Of a stretch of DNA of 64,000 bases, positions 20,901-34,200 are shown piece after piece. The DNA lies in contig OX388351.1 of NCBI GenBank assembly GCA_947579665.1, positions 55,684,939-55,748,938 on the forward strand. Direction: 5' to 3'. The stretch is from Sympetrum striolatum. Its lineage: Eukaryota; Arthropoda; Insecta; Odonata; Libellulidae. Within the stretch, counting starts at the first letter, position 1. Every line of letters starts with the position of its first letter. The position numbers and the translations under genes are program-made. The notes below the pieces were generated by a model that saw nothing but the letters and a program-made list of their open reading frames with translations, did no database searches and was not told the origin of the DNA.

Positions 20901-20985
20901 ATGAGATGGGAAGTTGTTTTTATGTGTTTCGTCGTATGTGCACGGCTTCTAGCAATCCCTCGAAGTTCAACTCTCTGCTATGCCG
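20901..20985 (+). CDS. Possible signal-peptide first exon
   Basis: From ATG at 20901 the frame reads MRWEVVFMCFVVCARLLA, a good secretory signal profile (charged start, hydrophobic core, Ala at a likely cleavage point), then IPRSSTLCYA. It meets a strong donor, CCG|GTAGGT, at 20985/20986. An in-frame ATG at 20859 lies further upstream. The frame stays open to 21284 (141 codons) past the donor, so an unspliced reading is possible, but the downstream part (NKIFKNPRNASLWEKIWTM and on) shows no domain. No downstream exon could be identified. It could be the first exon of a secreted peptide or chance. Confidence 0.2.
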
Positions 20986-21373
20986 GTAGGTGCCTCAACA
21001 AAATATTCAAAAATCCCCGTAATGCATCTTTATGGGAAAAAATCTGGACTATGGGGCATTCTGGAACCGATTCCATGACACAAGCAAATGATCATAAGTA
21101 TATCGGTATAAGCAAACATTCCTATGGTTGCTACGGACTACGCCAGAAAAATATTCGTAAATCAAGCATTTCACATCCAAATGGCGACAATGTTACCCAA
21201 GCAAAGCCCTCTGACGATATGTTATATACATATTGTATTCCGTCTCTACACTTACAAGGATTGTATATTCAATATATTCACTAGAATTAGTTTTTAATAG
21301 CCATCAACCATTCACACCTAAATACATGTATATGCGGAATCTATTGGTTAACAATCAATACATTCATAATGAA

Positions 21374-21392
21374 GATATATATATATATATAT
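21374..21392. repeat. (AT)n microsatellite
   Basis: An uninterrupted AT dinucleotide run of about nine units. Confidence 0.9.
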
Positions 21393-21995
21393 GTTAATAT
21401 TACTCTAACTTATATTTATTCGATAAATAATGATGATGACACACTGTAGGCGCTGATCTCGGTTGCTGGATTTGTTACATTGCATCGAATTGATATATTC
21501 CCTACTCCATGGTATAGAAAAAGAATTTTTAAGAAAAATTTTATGTAATTATTTTTTAAAGATTTATTGTTACCAAAACTATGTTTGAATTATGTGCTTT
21601 CTGGAGTTAGCAATAAACATAAAAATTGTTACGAGAAAATGTTTTTCTCAGGAGCGAATATCGAATATTGTAGGCAACCCTCGAAACAAAATGCATAGCA
21701 AGTTGCATACATAACAGGATATACTATCCGTTCTTTTCTATTCTATCTAATTCATTTAAGTTATTCAATGAAACGACAGTATTTCAACAATCATGAAAGT
21801 GATTTTAGGGTCTGGAGTAAGGCTTAATGAACGCATCCAATAAAATGAGTTGAATTCTTCAGATATCGGGTGTCAAGTAAAAACACAGACAGCTAAGTTT
21901 CAGTAAGTCCAGGATTAAATAGAAACATGTGAAAATATGGCCAGAACTGGGATGAGTCGTTTGTAGTTTAATTGAAAGTGGTTCGACATCTTACA
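21393..21995. other. AT-rich DNA, nothing recognised
   Basis: No supported frame or repeat. It may contain the body of the SINE called just downstream. Confidence 0.4.
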
Positions 21996-22085
21996 CATGT
22001 GCTCTGATTGAGATTGAACCAGGAACCACTTTCACCGGAACCGAACGAGCTGCCCACATGGCTAGCTGGTAGCCCTGCAATAGAA
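21996..22085 (-). repeat. tRNA-like SINE head (minus strand)
   Basis: On the minus strand CTAGCCATGTGGGC matches the pol III A-box pattern TRGCNNARNNGG, and GGTTCAATCTC resembles the B-box. The boxes are about 45 nt apart, the usual spacing in tRNA-derived SINEs. The 3' body would extend toward 21800, where no tail is evident. Confidence 0.4.
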
Positions 22086-22339
22086 TGGCATGAGGCCGTT
22101 GATATCCTCATCCTATACAAAAACCTTATCCGTCAAACTGTGTCTCCTTGAAACTATTAGTATTATACTTATATCACAGCTTTGATGTTTTATATCACTT
22201 ATATTCTGCGATTAGAAGCTTGTATTGTAAATCATTTATACTTATAAAGGCTAATAGGAGGATTTGCAGTGATACTTGCGATTATCTTGATCCGATTATG
22301 TCCCTGAATTTGATCAATTATTATTTATAACACCATCTG

Positions 22340-25107
22340 TAGCTTACGTTTTTAAAAACATTTCCTTTGAACAATGATGTATAATATTAGTTTCAAGTGT
22401 TGATTGCTTCTGTGTTTCCTATATTCTTATGGCTTCAATATACCTCTCTCAACTTTCTTTGTAAATAAAACCAGTCCTAAGTTTGCCATTCCATCTTATT
22501 TTTGTGGATACTTTCTTACAGTAGAAATTAATATTATGTTACTTAGAAAAAGCAGAATTTTAATTTGATACCCCAAAACAGATTAATTTTCTTATTCCCT
22601 GAACATTCTTCCCATTAATGTCAGTGCTCATTCAACACGCTTTACGTATTATGTATTTGTTTTCATGTGGGGCACTCGATTGAAAGTTAATTGTATGGCA
22701 TACCTTACTTTCTAGTATTAATTATCTCATTATTTCATATGATATTTTGTATTATATTTAATTGATGAAGAAGCAAGAGAATTACTTCGTGACTTTTATT
22801 TTACGCAAGGAAGAGTAAAATGCACTCAAGCTATTTTAAGTGCCCCACTGAAATGAATTTGCACTTCGACGAAGATGAATTCGTGAAGTAAGTTGCAAAG
22901 AAGATGAACTTTACCTTTTGGTATACGAACTAAAGGTCATGGATATCTCCAGAGTGTGTCGCAACTGCACAATCAAACTACTCAAAAGTATACGCCTTAA
23001 CGTTTTGCAAATCCTATTAGAAAACCTGTGTATGGGAATTTCTGTATTCAGCCCAAGTTTTAACAGAATTGATACCAGGAGTTATAATTCATAACAATAA
23101 GATGTTTTCCCTCCCAATTGATTCAACTTTATTGAAGTTTCATATGCACAGTAATGCTTCAGAAAGCAAAGTAACCTGAAGTGCTAATACTGCTATTTCT
23201 TATGAATAATGGAAACCCTAATCTTCTCAATATGCATTATTACTATATGTTCATAGCTTCTGTACCGTAGCGACTTTCTAATGCTAAATATAATCCAAAT
23301 TTTCCGTTATATATCTCACGGTAGCCCTTGTTAAGGGGACAACTACATTTGCTTTTCAAACTGGCAAAAAAGGTTAACATAAATGATATTTTGTGACTGT
23401 TTCAAATAATGGAAGAACAAGCTCAAATTCAAATCAATGAAACGTTTAGAGGTAAAACAACAGAATGGTGTAAAATAAATTTGAAAACTTATCGTATTTG
23501 CCCAGACAAACAATTGCCGATTACGGTTTGGAGGAATATAGTTGACTGGATACTTTAGTGCATGGCTGTTGATCTTAGTATATCAGTTTAGACAAACATT
23601 CCAGAAAAACATTTTACTCATCGTGAACGCAATACGCTTAACTAAGAGAGTATAAATAGCTCTGATATTCCAACGATGGCCAGCTGGTCCGGAGCCGTTG
23701 GCGTCCTATCGTGTGCAAGTCCCAATGACTAAGTAAAAATTGCCCGAACTGAAGTATGTATCACCTTAAGTATACGTACCTTGCTGTAAAGCGGCGACTA
23801 TGACCAGCTTTTTTGCATCAGAAGATTAATTATTTTGCCCTTTAAGGTTTCCATTTAGTGCAGCTTAGTGCAGTAACAATTAGAATTTTGAAATTTTTTT
23901 TAGAAAGTGGAGTTGTCGCATTCAAAAAGGCAACGTAGCTCTACACGACTTACTCTCACACCACATAAATTCTATGAAATATATTCATCGATTACCTTAC
24001 TTTCCATTCAATATCTTTGTAGATTTATACACCAATATATGATGAGCATCAATTCGATGCATTCATTTTCCAACATTGATCTGATCTGTTGATTGTTAAG
24101 GCTATTCATTTCCATCCCTATATCCTTAGTCATTTAGCATAGATCATTGTCATGTTTCGATTATTTACCATTGTTGCATTGTTTCTTATAGCACGGAATG
24201 ATAATCAATCTCATTTAATTTAATTATCATAATATTCCTTTCAATTCATCAATATGTTAGATTTAAGTTCCGGGAATATTTTTTTACTTTCAGCAAAGCT
24301 GTGTTGACGGCAAAATATTGACAAATAATTCTGCCAAATTTAATACGATTCAATAAATTATCCATTATTTGCCGTTAAAATGGTAGTGCATTTTAATAAA
24401 ATAACAATAAAATATTACATGGACCCCATCAATTCTAAGAATGTTGGACAATTTACTCAGCTCATGAAATCTTTTAGGAACGAGACGGGAATGTAAAACT
24501 CAATTTTTCACCCCGTACCACTAAAAAGAAGAAATCGTAGAGTAAATATTTAAGCTTTACAACGTATTATTTGAATGATCCTCGTCAATTATTTAGAGTT
24601 TCCAAATGTTCCTCAAAAGTAGATGTAAAGCAGCTTTTCTGAACACGTAGCTTCTATCATTAACGCCTTGATTTATATCCTATAAATGTCGTGTTACCAA
24701 AAATAATGTAGTGATCAAGTTTCTTAGGAAAATGATCGGATTAAATCACAGGGATGGATTCGATGCAACGTTAAATAAGACTATCTGCACTTCGCAAATT
24801 TATTCCTCTTTACAATGCGAATTTACTGAAATGATATCTTAATGAAACACGTCGGTCATAACCTTGTGGAACTTCACCTTTAAACACAGGATTGACATGA
24901 AATTCATCTTTATTCCAAGAATAATAACGTACTATTTGTTTAGACGCATTAACATCATATTCAGGTGAAAGAAAGGCGTAAATACGCCAAGAACGGTAGT
25001 TTGTGATATTAATATGGAATAAAGACAACACCAGTTATCAATATTGTGTTTTTCACTGAAATGCACCACTTTTCTACTAATTCCTCCTTACTAAAAGAAT
25101 TCCTATT
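22340..25107. other. AT-rich DNA, no confirmed feature
   Basis: A GC-richer patch at 23670-23740 (CCAGCTGGTCCGGAGCCGTT) is vaguely tRNA-like, but no stem-loop set could be formed. Short frames at 23907-24092 and 24810-25031 lack support. Confidence 0.4.
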
Positions 25108-25329
25108 TTAGAATTGTGATATGATCTTCGCTGTACTTAGTAAAAAACACTTAAATCTATCGAAACAGTCATAAATCCCACGTTCACTGAAAACTAACTC
25201 TATCCACTGAAATGCCAAAAGATAAACATTCAAGATCGCTTCTTTTTTGTTTGCTCTTTCTTTAGCAAATCTATCTACACAAATCTCCATTAAGATCACA
25301 AAGAAAACCACAGACACTATACTACAGAA

Positions 25330-25560
25330 TCGCTTAAGGGACACACAACGTCTTCCTAATCCCAGAGTGATCCGACATTTCACGTGTATCGATGGAGTCC
25401 GAGTCAGACGAGCTCCTTCTTTCCAGAGTTTCAACCACACACTGAGTCGACGCAGTCTGCGTCGAGAGGTACGGAGGGGAAAGGGTAGGGGGCGGGAGGG
25501 GAAAAAGGAGATGGGGGAAGGGTCGCATACCAGTAAAGGGAGAAGTGCAGAGGGGCAGAT
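25330..25560. promoter_or_regulatory. GC-rich block with 17-nt perfect palindrome
   Basis: CGACGCAG (25448-25455), T, CTGCGTCG (25457-25464) is a perfect CpG-containing palindrome. It is followed by a G-rich purine tract (GGGGAAAGGGTAGGGGGCGG). Frames of 110 (minus) and 129 (plus, non-ATG) codons overlap here without a domain. CpG density and symmetry suggest a regulatory site, but there is no direct evidence. Confidence 0.25.
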
Positions 25561-26599
25561 GGTGGAATCTTCAAAACGGATATATTGGTATGAAAATAAA
25601 CATATTATACAATCACCTTCGAGATTTTCATTTTAAACTTTCTCGAAATACTGAACGAAAATATATTTACGTTTAGGAATCTCCATTGGGTAAAGATATG
25701 AGATTTTACAAAGTAGGTAGTAAGATGAGATGTTTCAACAAGCAAGCAACTTTTATTTTGGATAACTTTTTGGTTTTAGGACTAGGTTATTCGATGTTTC
25801 GGTATATGTTTCCGTGCATGAAAATTTAAAATTGGATACAATTGATCTGCACATTCATTTCAGTGTAATAAATCGCATGGTAGCTTTTTGGAAGCGATTT
25901 TTTTAGTGCTAGATTCTGAAGGACAGGAAACTTAATTGCGGTATAAGAATCAGTAAGATCACACAATATTGGAACAAATATTGCTAAAAATAAAACAAAC
26001 TATGGATCGTATAGTAGAAAAATATTCCATTAAATTAAAAGAACATCCCCGTCATCAATTTCAGCGATCATAAATAAGACAATTCTGATTAAATGTTCCT
26101 TAACTGGGTTTAGGTATGTAATTAATTATAAAAGTGCCTTAAAGCTGGATAGCATTGACGTATACTAGGCTACATCAACCTTTTGATCTCTCACGTAATA
26201 TTATGTAAGTATTCTATAAAAGAATCAACGTTGTTAAATTGGTAACTTTATGTTAAATCTTTTATGTTCGTTTCCTGTTTTTCTATCAAAGAAAAACTAT
26301 ATGTCCTAGTAATCATGAAACAATGGAAGATGTCACAAAAATATTCAATCTGTCATTGAAAATTTCTACTTTAGAATTTAGACTTTTATGTGTCTACGTT
26401 TTAACATCAGAACAAAATTTCATCCAAAAATTTTGTTACAGGTAAATCCAATGTAATTACACCTATTTTATTTATCAATTGCGTAATTCAGAGGAATGCG
26501 GAGAGAACTTTTTATCTCTAAGGTGAAAGAATATTAGATTGAATCTCACCTAAATGTCATGTAAACCTCGAGCTGTACCCATGATCTCTTGTGGACTTA
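25561..26599. other. AT-rich DNA, nothing recognised
   Basis: No supported signal. Confidence 0.5.
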
Positions 26600-26945
26600 A
26601 TCGTAATATACACTTCCCAAGAACACAACGGCACGGGTTCATTTGCCATCTCTTTCAATTTTATGGGAAAGTAGCACACAACTTTTTTCTACCTCGTGAA
26701 GAGAAGAAGTCTGTGTCTGAGTGAGCGTGTAGAACACAAGAGGAATAGATATAGATGTGGTCAGAGAGAATGTCCGCAAGAAATAGAGGGCGCTAGGAAG
26801 ATGCGGTTTTCAGAAAATTCGAGACTCTCCTTCGCCTTGCAGACAACCCTTTCGCCCGCTACAACCAACCGCCTGTGTAAATGTAAAGAATACAAAAAAT
26901 GACTGTCTGTTCTTTTACGCGTACAGTGTAGCTGCTTCAAGAGCT
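26600..26945 (+). other. GC-richer patch with CTCF-core-like motif
   Basis: AGAGGGCGCT at 26785-26794 matches the core of the CTCF consensus (AGRKGGCGCY), but the upstream CCASY half is absent. A 68-codon frame (26696-26902) is unassigned. Confidence 0.2.
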
Positions 26946-29900
26946 GAAATTAGCCGCACAAATTTCACTCCTGATAGCTTTGAGGAGGGCCAAAAGCGAA
27001 ATACGGAATACAAATGGATTTAAATTAACAAAACATATTAGCATTCTGGAGAAAGGAGGTGGTATCCTGTACCGCAGTGTATAATCTACGGTATATAAGC
27101 CAAACTGGGTAGAAAGAGGTCATAAACGGGTCGATCAATATTCCAGGAATATATAACCAAATAAATTTCTATGGCAGAAAACTTGTTTTATGGTTAATTA
27201 AAACAGTTATAATATGTTGGACTATTTATTTAATAGTTTTTAAGAATTATCATCAAGAGTAAATATGTTCTTTGATATTTTATTGCTAAGTCTTTACTTT
27301 CTTCGAAATTTTTGTTTTGAATATGGTATCAAGATTTAATTTACATATAGGAGTCAGACAAATTATGCTGGAATTAAAATCTGATTCAAATAGTTATTTA
27401 GAAATTAGAAATAAGAGGAGTATATGGTTAATTTAAAAAGTCTTTGCTGACAGTTTCAAATGTTGTTTTCTGATGAATCACTGTAAATTCGTCGACTAAT
27501 AAAGTTGGACTGCCCTGCTAAATAAGAACTGTAACGCTTGCGTCTTTGTATCCATAATGTTATCTAAATAAATCCAAGGAAGGGGCTTATCGTACTAAAT
27601 TTAATTGTCGGATGACTGGTTGAAATAGCAATGATCCTCTTATGTATCATTTTGTAAGTATCAACAAATTTCACTTTCATATTATTTTACATTAATTATT
27701 TATGCAAGTTTTTTAATGGGTACTAACGTATTTCAAAGCGTGGAAACAATACTATCAAAAGGTTAGAATATAAAATAGGCTAGTTCAGCCATAGTATGTA
27801 TTCATGGCAAAAAAACAAACTAGTTTATATAATTTCAAATGTGTTTTCGGAGATAATTCCATTGAGAATGAATAAGGTCATACGATGTATACCAGGAATA
27901 TCAGAACAGTTCGCGTCTTCTGATTTTCTCACTTACACTACGAGTGAAAGGGAAATTTACGGAGGTTGTCGGAATGAAATTTCTTCTCCACGATCACCAA
28001 AACCACCTCAATTCATATTTCACGGAAAATTGGCCAAGATCATATCATCATAAATCCTTGGTAGTGATGAGCAAGATCAAGGAGCTTATAGCAAAATGTG
28101 GTTTCTCGGGGACTTTTTTAGAGGAAGACATTAAAAAAAAAACTCCGGAAACAACTCCTTCACTGAAGTCCTCTGTATCGCTTACGCTATAAATTTAGGC
28201 ATGGTTTTTAAAATGTCTCGAGATACAGCAGTCTGAAGTTGTATTTATTTATTAATGAATGTTTAGTCACATATGTTCCAGCAAAATCATGCATTTGATT
28301 AAAGAAAATGAAATCGACATATTTTAAATTATAAAAATTCTTAAGAATAAATTTCAGATTGACTGTTATGACCCTAAACAGAGTTTAATTTATTATTGAT
28401 TCTGTGATTATGAAGAACTTTCTCGTATATTTTTCATGAGATTGTAAAGAACTTCAAAACAATTTTAACGCTTGTAACATAAAGTATCTTTTAATAAAAA
28501 TTCAACGTGGATCCTAGCAAAATACAGTCAATTATTAACCTGAGTTATATCGTAGGACAGTACACAATTTTTTCAACGCAAATGACACAAAAGACAATAT
28601 GATGTTATATCCGGCATACTATATACTCAATATCCACAATAAACCTCATTCTCAGGAACGTATTTTCTGATATCTTAAAAAACCTAGAGTAATCCTCATT
28701 TTTATGAAAGATCCCTTTAATCTTAAGTTAAATTAGAAATACTAAAGCTAAAGTAATTCTTTCCGCAAAATATACATGCTCATTATTTTTCAAGGTTTGG
28801 CAACATTGCATGTATGAGGGATGACACGATTTAATAACAAAAGTGACATGGATACATAATTAAGAGGGATCCAAAGTTACAAGGGGATGAGTAAAGTAAA
28901 GATATCCTCAGTTGAGCGTTTGGATTAATGATAGCTACTTAAATTACGTCCCCTGTGTTATTTTTGAGCATAACAACTCTTCTTTATTCCTCAGATACTT
29001 GATCCTGTCGCAAAGCAGTGACATATTATAGGCTTAAAATCTTCAATAGTCGTTTTAAAAATTGCTGTGTCCTTTCATGTTTTCTCGGAATACCGGGGAA
29101 TGAGATGTGGAACGCCGACAAAAACGGCTATTAGAGATTTTAAACCTCGAATTCCTTAATGGCCGTGTCCCAAATTTTCTTAATTTTTCACGGTGACATA
29201 TTGTGTTCTCTCTCATGTTTCTTGGAAGAATGAACTTTAAAATATTTGTATCTTCAATAACAGTCAACATATACCATAAAATCACTCCCGATGATTCTGG
29301 TGGAAACTCCAATATATAAATTAAATGTAGTGAGGTTCATATTTTATGCATATGAGTACATGCAAAGATGATGTAAACTGCTTGTATTAAAAGATTGAAG
29401 TTATTAGTATTTTTAATTTCACACAACGCTTGCTCACATCCATTACATGTAGTCCAATTCACGTTTATTTATTGCTGCAAGAGCAACTACCGTTCATTTC
29501 GGTCACACTGCCAGAGTGTTTGAGTATCATCTCTTAGACTTTACTTGAGGTTGGGAACAACCGGAAGTTATCAATTTTAAGCACATCTAAAAAATCCCTG
29601 CTATTCTAGACAAAAAATCATCATGGAAAAGTAAATAGGAATATTTTACGACTGAAGTGGGTTCTAACGCCGCAAAGATAGATGTTTTTAGGATTTTGAT
29701 TTGCAGCTATGATAAAAATTAACCATTACTCTCATCTCAATATTCTACTCGAAATTGTGTGTATTATATTAGAACATGTATATCAAATATGTATTTCCTT
29801 CCGCTGGGGTCAGCTTCTACACTAATAATTTCATTTCGGTAGAAATTATTTATAAAATTAACATTTATTAAAACTACTGGTCGTAAGCTTTAGGGCAGTA

Positions 29901-31502
29901 TATTACCTCCATAGAATTGATTTTTAACTTTGTTACTTATAAAGGTATTTCAAATTTTTCATTCCAATTAAATTTAAATCTCCAATGCTAGAGGGTCCTA
30001 TATATTAACTGTGATCTCACATTAACGAGCGATCAACCTGCAGTTGTCTAAACCGTTGAATTGGAAAAGATTTTTACGCATAAATATTATACATGAAAAA
30101 TTGAAATAGCAGCTCTACTCGCGTCTATTATTCATAGAGTATGAAAATTATTTGAAGCTTTAAGAACCTATAAATGCTTCCACCGAACTTATTTCTAAAA
30201 TTGTCGGAGAGTAGCGGTTCGATTCCTCAATTTACTAAGCTCATTATAAGTTATAAATTGCAGGATCTCTCTTCTGCTGAGGCTATTGCTCTTTCCAAGA
30301 ATTCGTTTTTCAATCAAGAGACTCCAGGACTACGTCTAGAGCCCATTAAATTTCTGCCAATTTTTCAATGTTTCTCGTTAGCTCCACCTTTCGTAGTGGC
30401 GCATCGATCAGCAAGGCTAGGGAAGCATTTGTGCATTATGGCCGTTTTGGGCCCCACAGGTAATTCCTCAAGAGTATAAGAAATGAAGATGAGGACGGGA
30501 ACTTATTTCCTCTCATCTCTCAAGCCAATTACCAGGATTCACTTCCTTTTCTACTCTAAGGGAATTTCAATATAATGCTGGAGACGTTGCTGAGTCTCTT
30601 GAGTCGTTGCTCTTTGCAATTGAGTCTAGGGTTATTAAGTCTACAATGGGTATTTTCATATAAAAAGGATAACTATTGTTATTATATTTTTTTACGAACG
30701 AAGGGAAGCGTACAGCTTTACTGGCAATGGAAAATATCCGGTCGTAAACTTCTTAAATGAAAACTTCTCATATCATCTACTGAATAATCCCTAAATTAAT
30801 GTTAGTTTAACATTAGTATATCAATAGCATATTATAACTTCTAGTCCCTTCCTGTAACGAATTCAGTCTTTGTCTCAAGCATGACTCCTTTTTTTAATAG
30901 AGCGATTTTATTGTGTAATATTTTATATTGCCCTTTTTCTCTCTAGTAACATAGTGATAAGAAGTATTAATTGGCTTACTATTAACCAATATTCTACACT
31001 ATAACTGTGCAACTTACTAAATTTGCACTCCAGATTATGTATTGTATAGTGAAAACATACTGAATAACAATAATTTATTTTTTTTAATGTTAGAGAAGGG
31101 TTTTAAAACGAGAAGAATTTCTGTACAATAGAAATACTGCATTGAATGAAATTGAGATTTAAAGCATAGGAAAATAAAATGGTGTCTATTAAGGTAATCC
31201 AGATAGAACGCACTATTATATGACAAAAATCTTTATCCTTGATATTTCGGTGTGTGTTAAGGAAAAATAAACATATAAATTAGCTTCTTCCTTCATTACA
31301 CAATAGAAAGGCAACGATGACATTATAGAAACCCATAAATTAAGAAAAGAAAGTACATCTTAAGATATGTCCTCCGAGAGATACGTTGGGTTGGGACATG
31401 AATTGGATTGGCAATTGCAAAGCCTTCTGTGAGTAATGGTAAGCTTCTTGCGCAGTAATTTGGCCCTACTCAGGTACATGGCGGAATCCTATAAATGGTT
31501 CT
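26946..31502. other. AT-rich DNA, no confirmed feature
   Basis: The open frames at 27796-28053, 27944-28192, 29055-29312 and 30174-30479 were read and none shows a known domain. The 101-codon frame at 30174-30479 is the longest and remains unassigned. No long repeat was seen. Confidence 0.4.
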
Positions 31503-31835
31503 TCATTGATGAGAAAATATTCGGAAACGCAGTCTCAAGGGAATCCCATCTTGATGTGACGATCGTGAGCCCTCCGTGATTCCCAAAAGGGCAATGTACG
31601 ATTTCCCTCCAGATCGATGATGGGAGAGATGAAATGCGTTTTGTATGCAAAAGAGAGGTGGTGTTATTCCAGACTCCTGTCGGAAGCGAAGAAATACTGT
31701 TCTCCGTATAAATAGCGTGTAGTCACGTGAGGTGAGCGAGTTGGAAAGCGCCGTTGTGTAGAAAGCCTTCTTTATTACGGTGGGGGTTATCCGAGCGTTG
31801 ACAAAGGGAACTAGGATACTGATAGAGTTTATCAA
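31503..31835. other. GC-richer patch with opposing open frames
   Basis: The minus frame is open for 110 codons. The plus frame reads FPKGQCTISLQIDDGRDEMR onward after one stop. Both have plausible codons, and the strand cannot be decided. Possibly an old exon or element fragment. Confidence 0.2.
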
Positions 31836-33960
31836 ATACTTTTAAGCAATGCTCTCCAAATTCCAGCCTAATCACGCTTATCTTTACGGAGGGAAAACAT
31901 TGTCCTGGGAGAAAATACAAGTTTTCCAAAGTCAAAATCAAAAGAATAAGTGAATTGTTCTATTATTAAATATTAGATTACCTATAGAGAATTTGAAAAC
32001 TATTCACCCCTTGAAACAACATATCATCTGAGAATTAGGAAAATATGGATTTGAATGTTTTACGAGAATGTTTTCGGGAATTGCATTTTTTTCTTAGAAT
32101 GGAGAAAAATTAAAGTCGCAAAATTACAATGATTTCAGGATTTTTTAAAATATTTCTGCATCTTTTTCTCTTGAAACTTCTTGAAAATAGTCACCGAAGT
32201 TCGTATCGAGAATAATTACCATTACAATACCTTAGTTACGGTTAAACTATGTCCATGATTAAGGTACTTCTGCAAGATGGGAGATGGGCTGTACGCAACA
32301 ACGGCTATCAGGAACTTTTGAACTCGTAATATTAATAAGACAGCCGAGTTCCTTTTATCCCTTTTGGTAACATTGATTCCTTATAAATACGAAAGTTTTT
32401 AGCCAAATCATTCTGATGGTCAATAAATTATGTTTAATTTCATTTTCAGTTCTCTCGGTTACCGATAATAAACGATTCTCTGAGATTTCAGCATAAAAAA
32501 CATCGAAGTTATATGTCGTCAGAATACAGGCATTTTGGAGAGTTGAACTTATCCTTTCATAAACAGAAAGATTTAATTTTATTTTGTGAGGTTTTTAGAG
32601 TTTGTGAAGATATGCGAAATCTAATGCTCACTTTTTTCAGGTTTTTCAAAAATTAAATTGTCAAAATATTTTTCATAATTTACTTTGGTTGTATCTCATG
32701 ATTTTTTTCAAATGAAGTATAACAATTCTATCCAATTCCGTTTGGAAGATACCAAAAAATGATGGAACTAAATATTGATTCACGCACTAATATTAAATTT
32801 TCAAAAAGCTCTTTCGAAATTTTGCATTTTTAATATATGCGACAAAAGATGAATTTGACAAATGTAAGACATATCTGATTTTGAAAAAATGCAAAAGATT
32901 GGTCATAGTCGCCTCATAGCAAAGGTATCTTAAACAGGTTTAACATGTATATGTGCATAACAGTCACTTTACTGGATCTCATTGCGAAATGATAATGGTT
33001 TCGCTTGAGGCTTCAGACCAACCGGTATGTCGATTGTGAAGCTGGAGAATTTATACGTCCGCGAAGTAGCTCCTGCGCAGCAGCGAGGAATAAACATTAA
33101 TGCCAATTTTCTTACGAGATAACTAATGTAAAATAGGTGAGACTAGAATATTCTATCCGACAGTAAAAATTGAAGCGAAACCGTTAATTTGTCAAGTAAA
33201 TATATTGTATTGCATGTTCATCTCTCAGGTTTCTCTCTATATATCTTCCTCTATCTTAGTTCTTATATGAATAAAAATATAACTTATTGAAGTATTTTTA
33301 TGGGGGTACCAGGGAGATATCTGTTAGAATACTGTTTATGTGTGTATATACGTTATTACTGGAATTTTTTATTTGCGTTGTTCATGGACAATGGTTGGGG
33401 CTACCAACAGAAGAAATTCTACTTGCATCGTGTATAAAATAATAAATCAATTTATATCTAAAACTCAGTCTACTTTGCGTCTGTAACAGTTTCTCTCCTT
33501 AGCCTAGCCTTTTGGATATTTTGTTTCATATCTCTCAGTAATTTATGGGGAAGGTCTTCAGATTTCCTGAAGCAAAATAATTCAACTCTTTAACCGAGCG
33601 ATTTAAAAACAAGAGATTGCCTAACGGAGAAAGAGAATGAATACTCAAAATGATTTATTTATGCTTCACCACTCCATCGACCAAAAACGATCGATTCAAA
33701 CCGACCAAATGACCATTACTCTGAATCCATGTAAATAACTTTTTCCATTTTTTTCATTGAGATACTGCTAGCCCAATGATGGCCGATTCCATTCGTTGTC
33801 AGTCCGACTCTGTCCCTCCAGCTTTCCCGAAACAACTTCCTTCTATAGTCCATCTTAATCCTATTTTAGCCAAGAAATTGTACTCCCATATAAAACTGAA
33901 ATCACGCGGAAAATTTTCCCATAATCCAACTCACCATTTTGCAGTTCTCTCCCGGTTTTA
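31836..33960. other. AT-rich DNA, nothing recognised
   Basis: Only short unsupported frames. Confidence 0.5.
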
Positions 33961-34200
33961 ATCGAGTTATCAGCTCCTAACCTGACGAGGACATTCATAG
34001 TAAAAAAGAGAGAAATCCTTGATGGGCGAGCAAGGTGTCCTCGATTTCCTTCAATAGAGGCCCATTTCCAATCAAATCCGGAGGAACGCCGAAGAGACGC
34101 GCTGATGGCCACCGATGACCCGAAGCGTTACTTGCCCGTGACAGATTTATGGTCTCATCGCTGTGATTGAATCGCTAATCCATGGGACGTTCCAATGAAC
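33961..34200. other. GC-richer patch, unassigned
   Basis: Raised GC and CpG (GGAGGAACGCCGAAGAGACG). An 83-codon minus frame (33861-34112) has no domain. Possible regulatory region or degraded insertion. Confidence 0.2.

Noticed and set aside
23651..23658. TATAAATA as a TATA box
   Set aside because: No initiator at about +31 and no exon downstream.
25108..25636. 110-codon minus and 129-codon plus frames over the same DNA
   Set aside because: Opposing open frames in a GC-rich patch with no domain; the plus frame starts from TTG. A hydrophobic stretch in the minus frame is not enough to call a gene.
30215..30232. CGGTTCGATTCC (plus strand), a B-box match
   Set aside because: The T-stem does not pair beyond two bases and no tRNA fold could be built.
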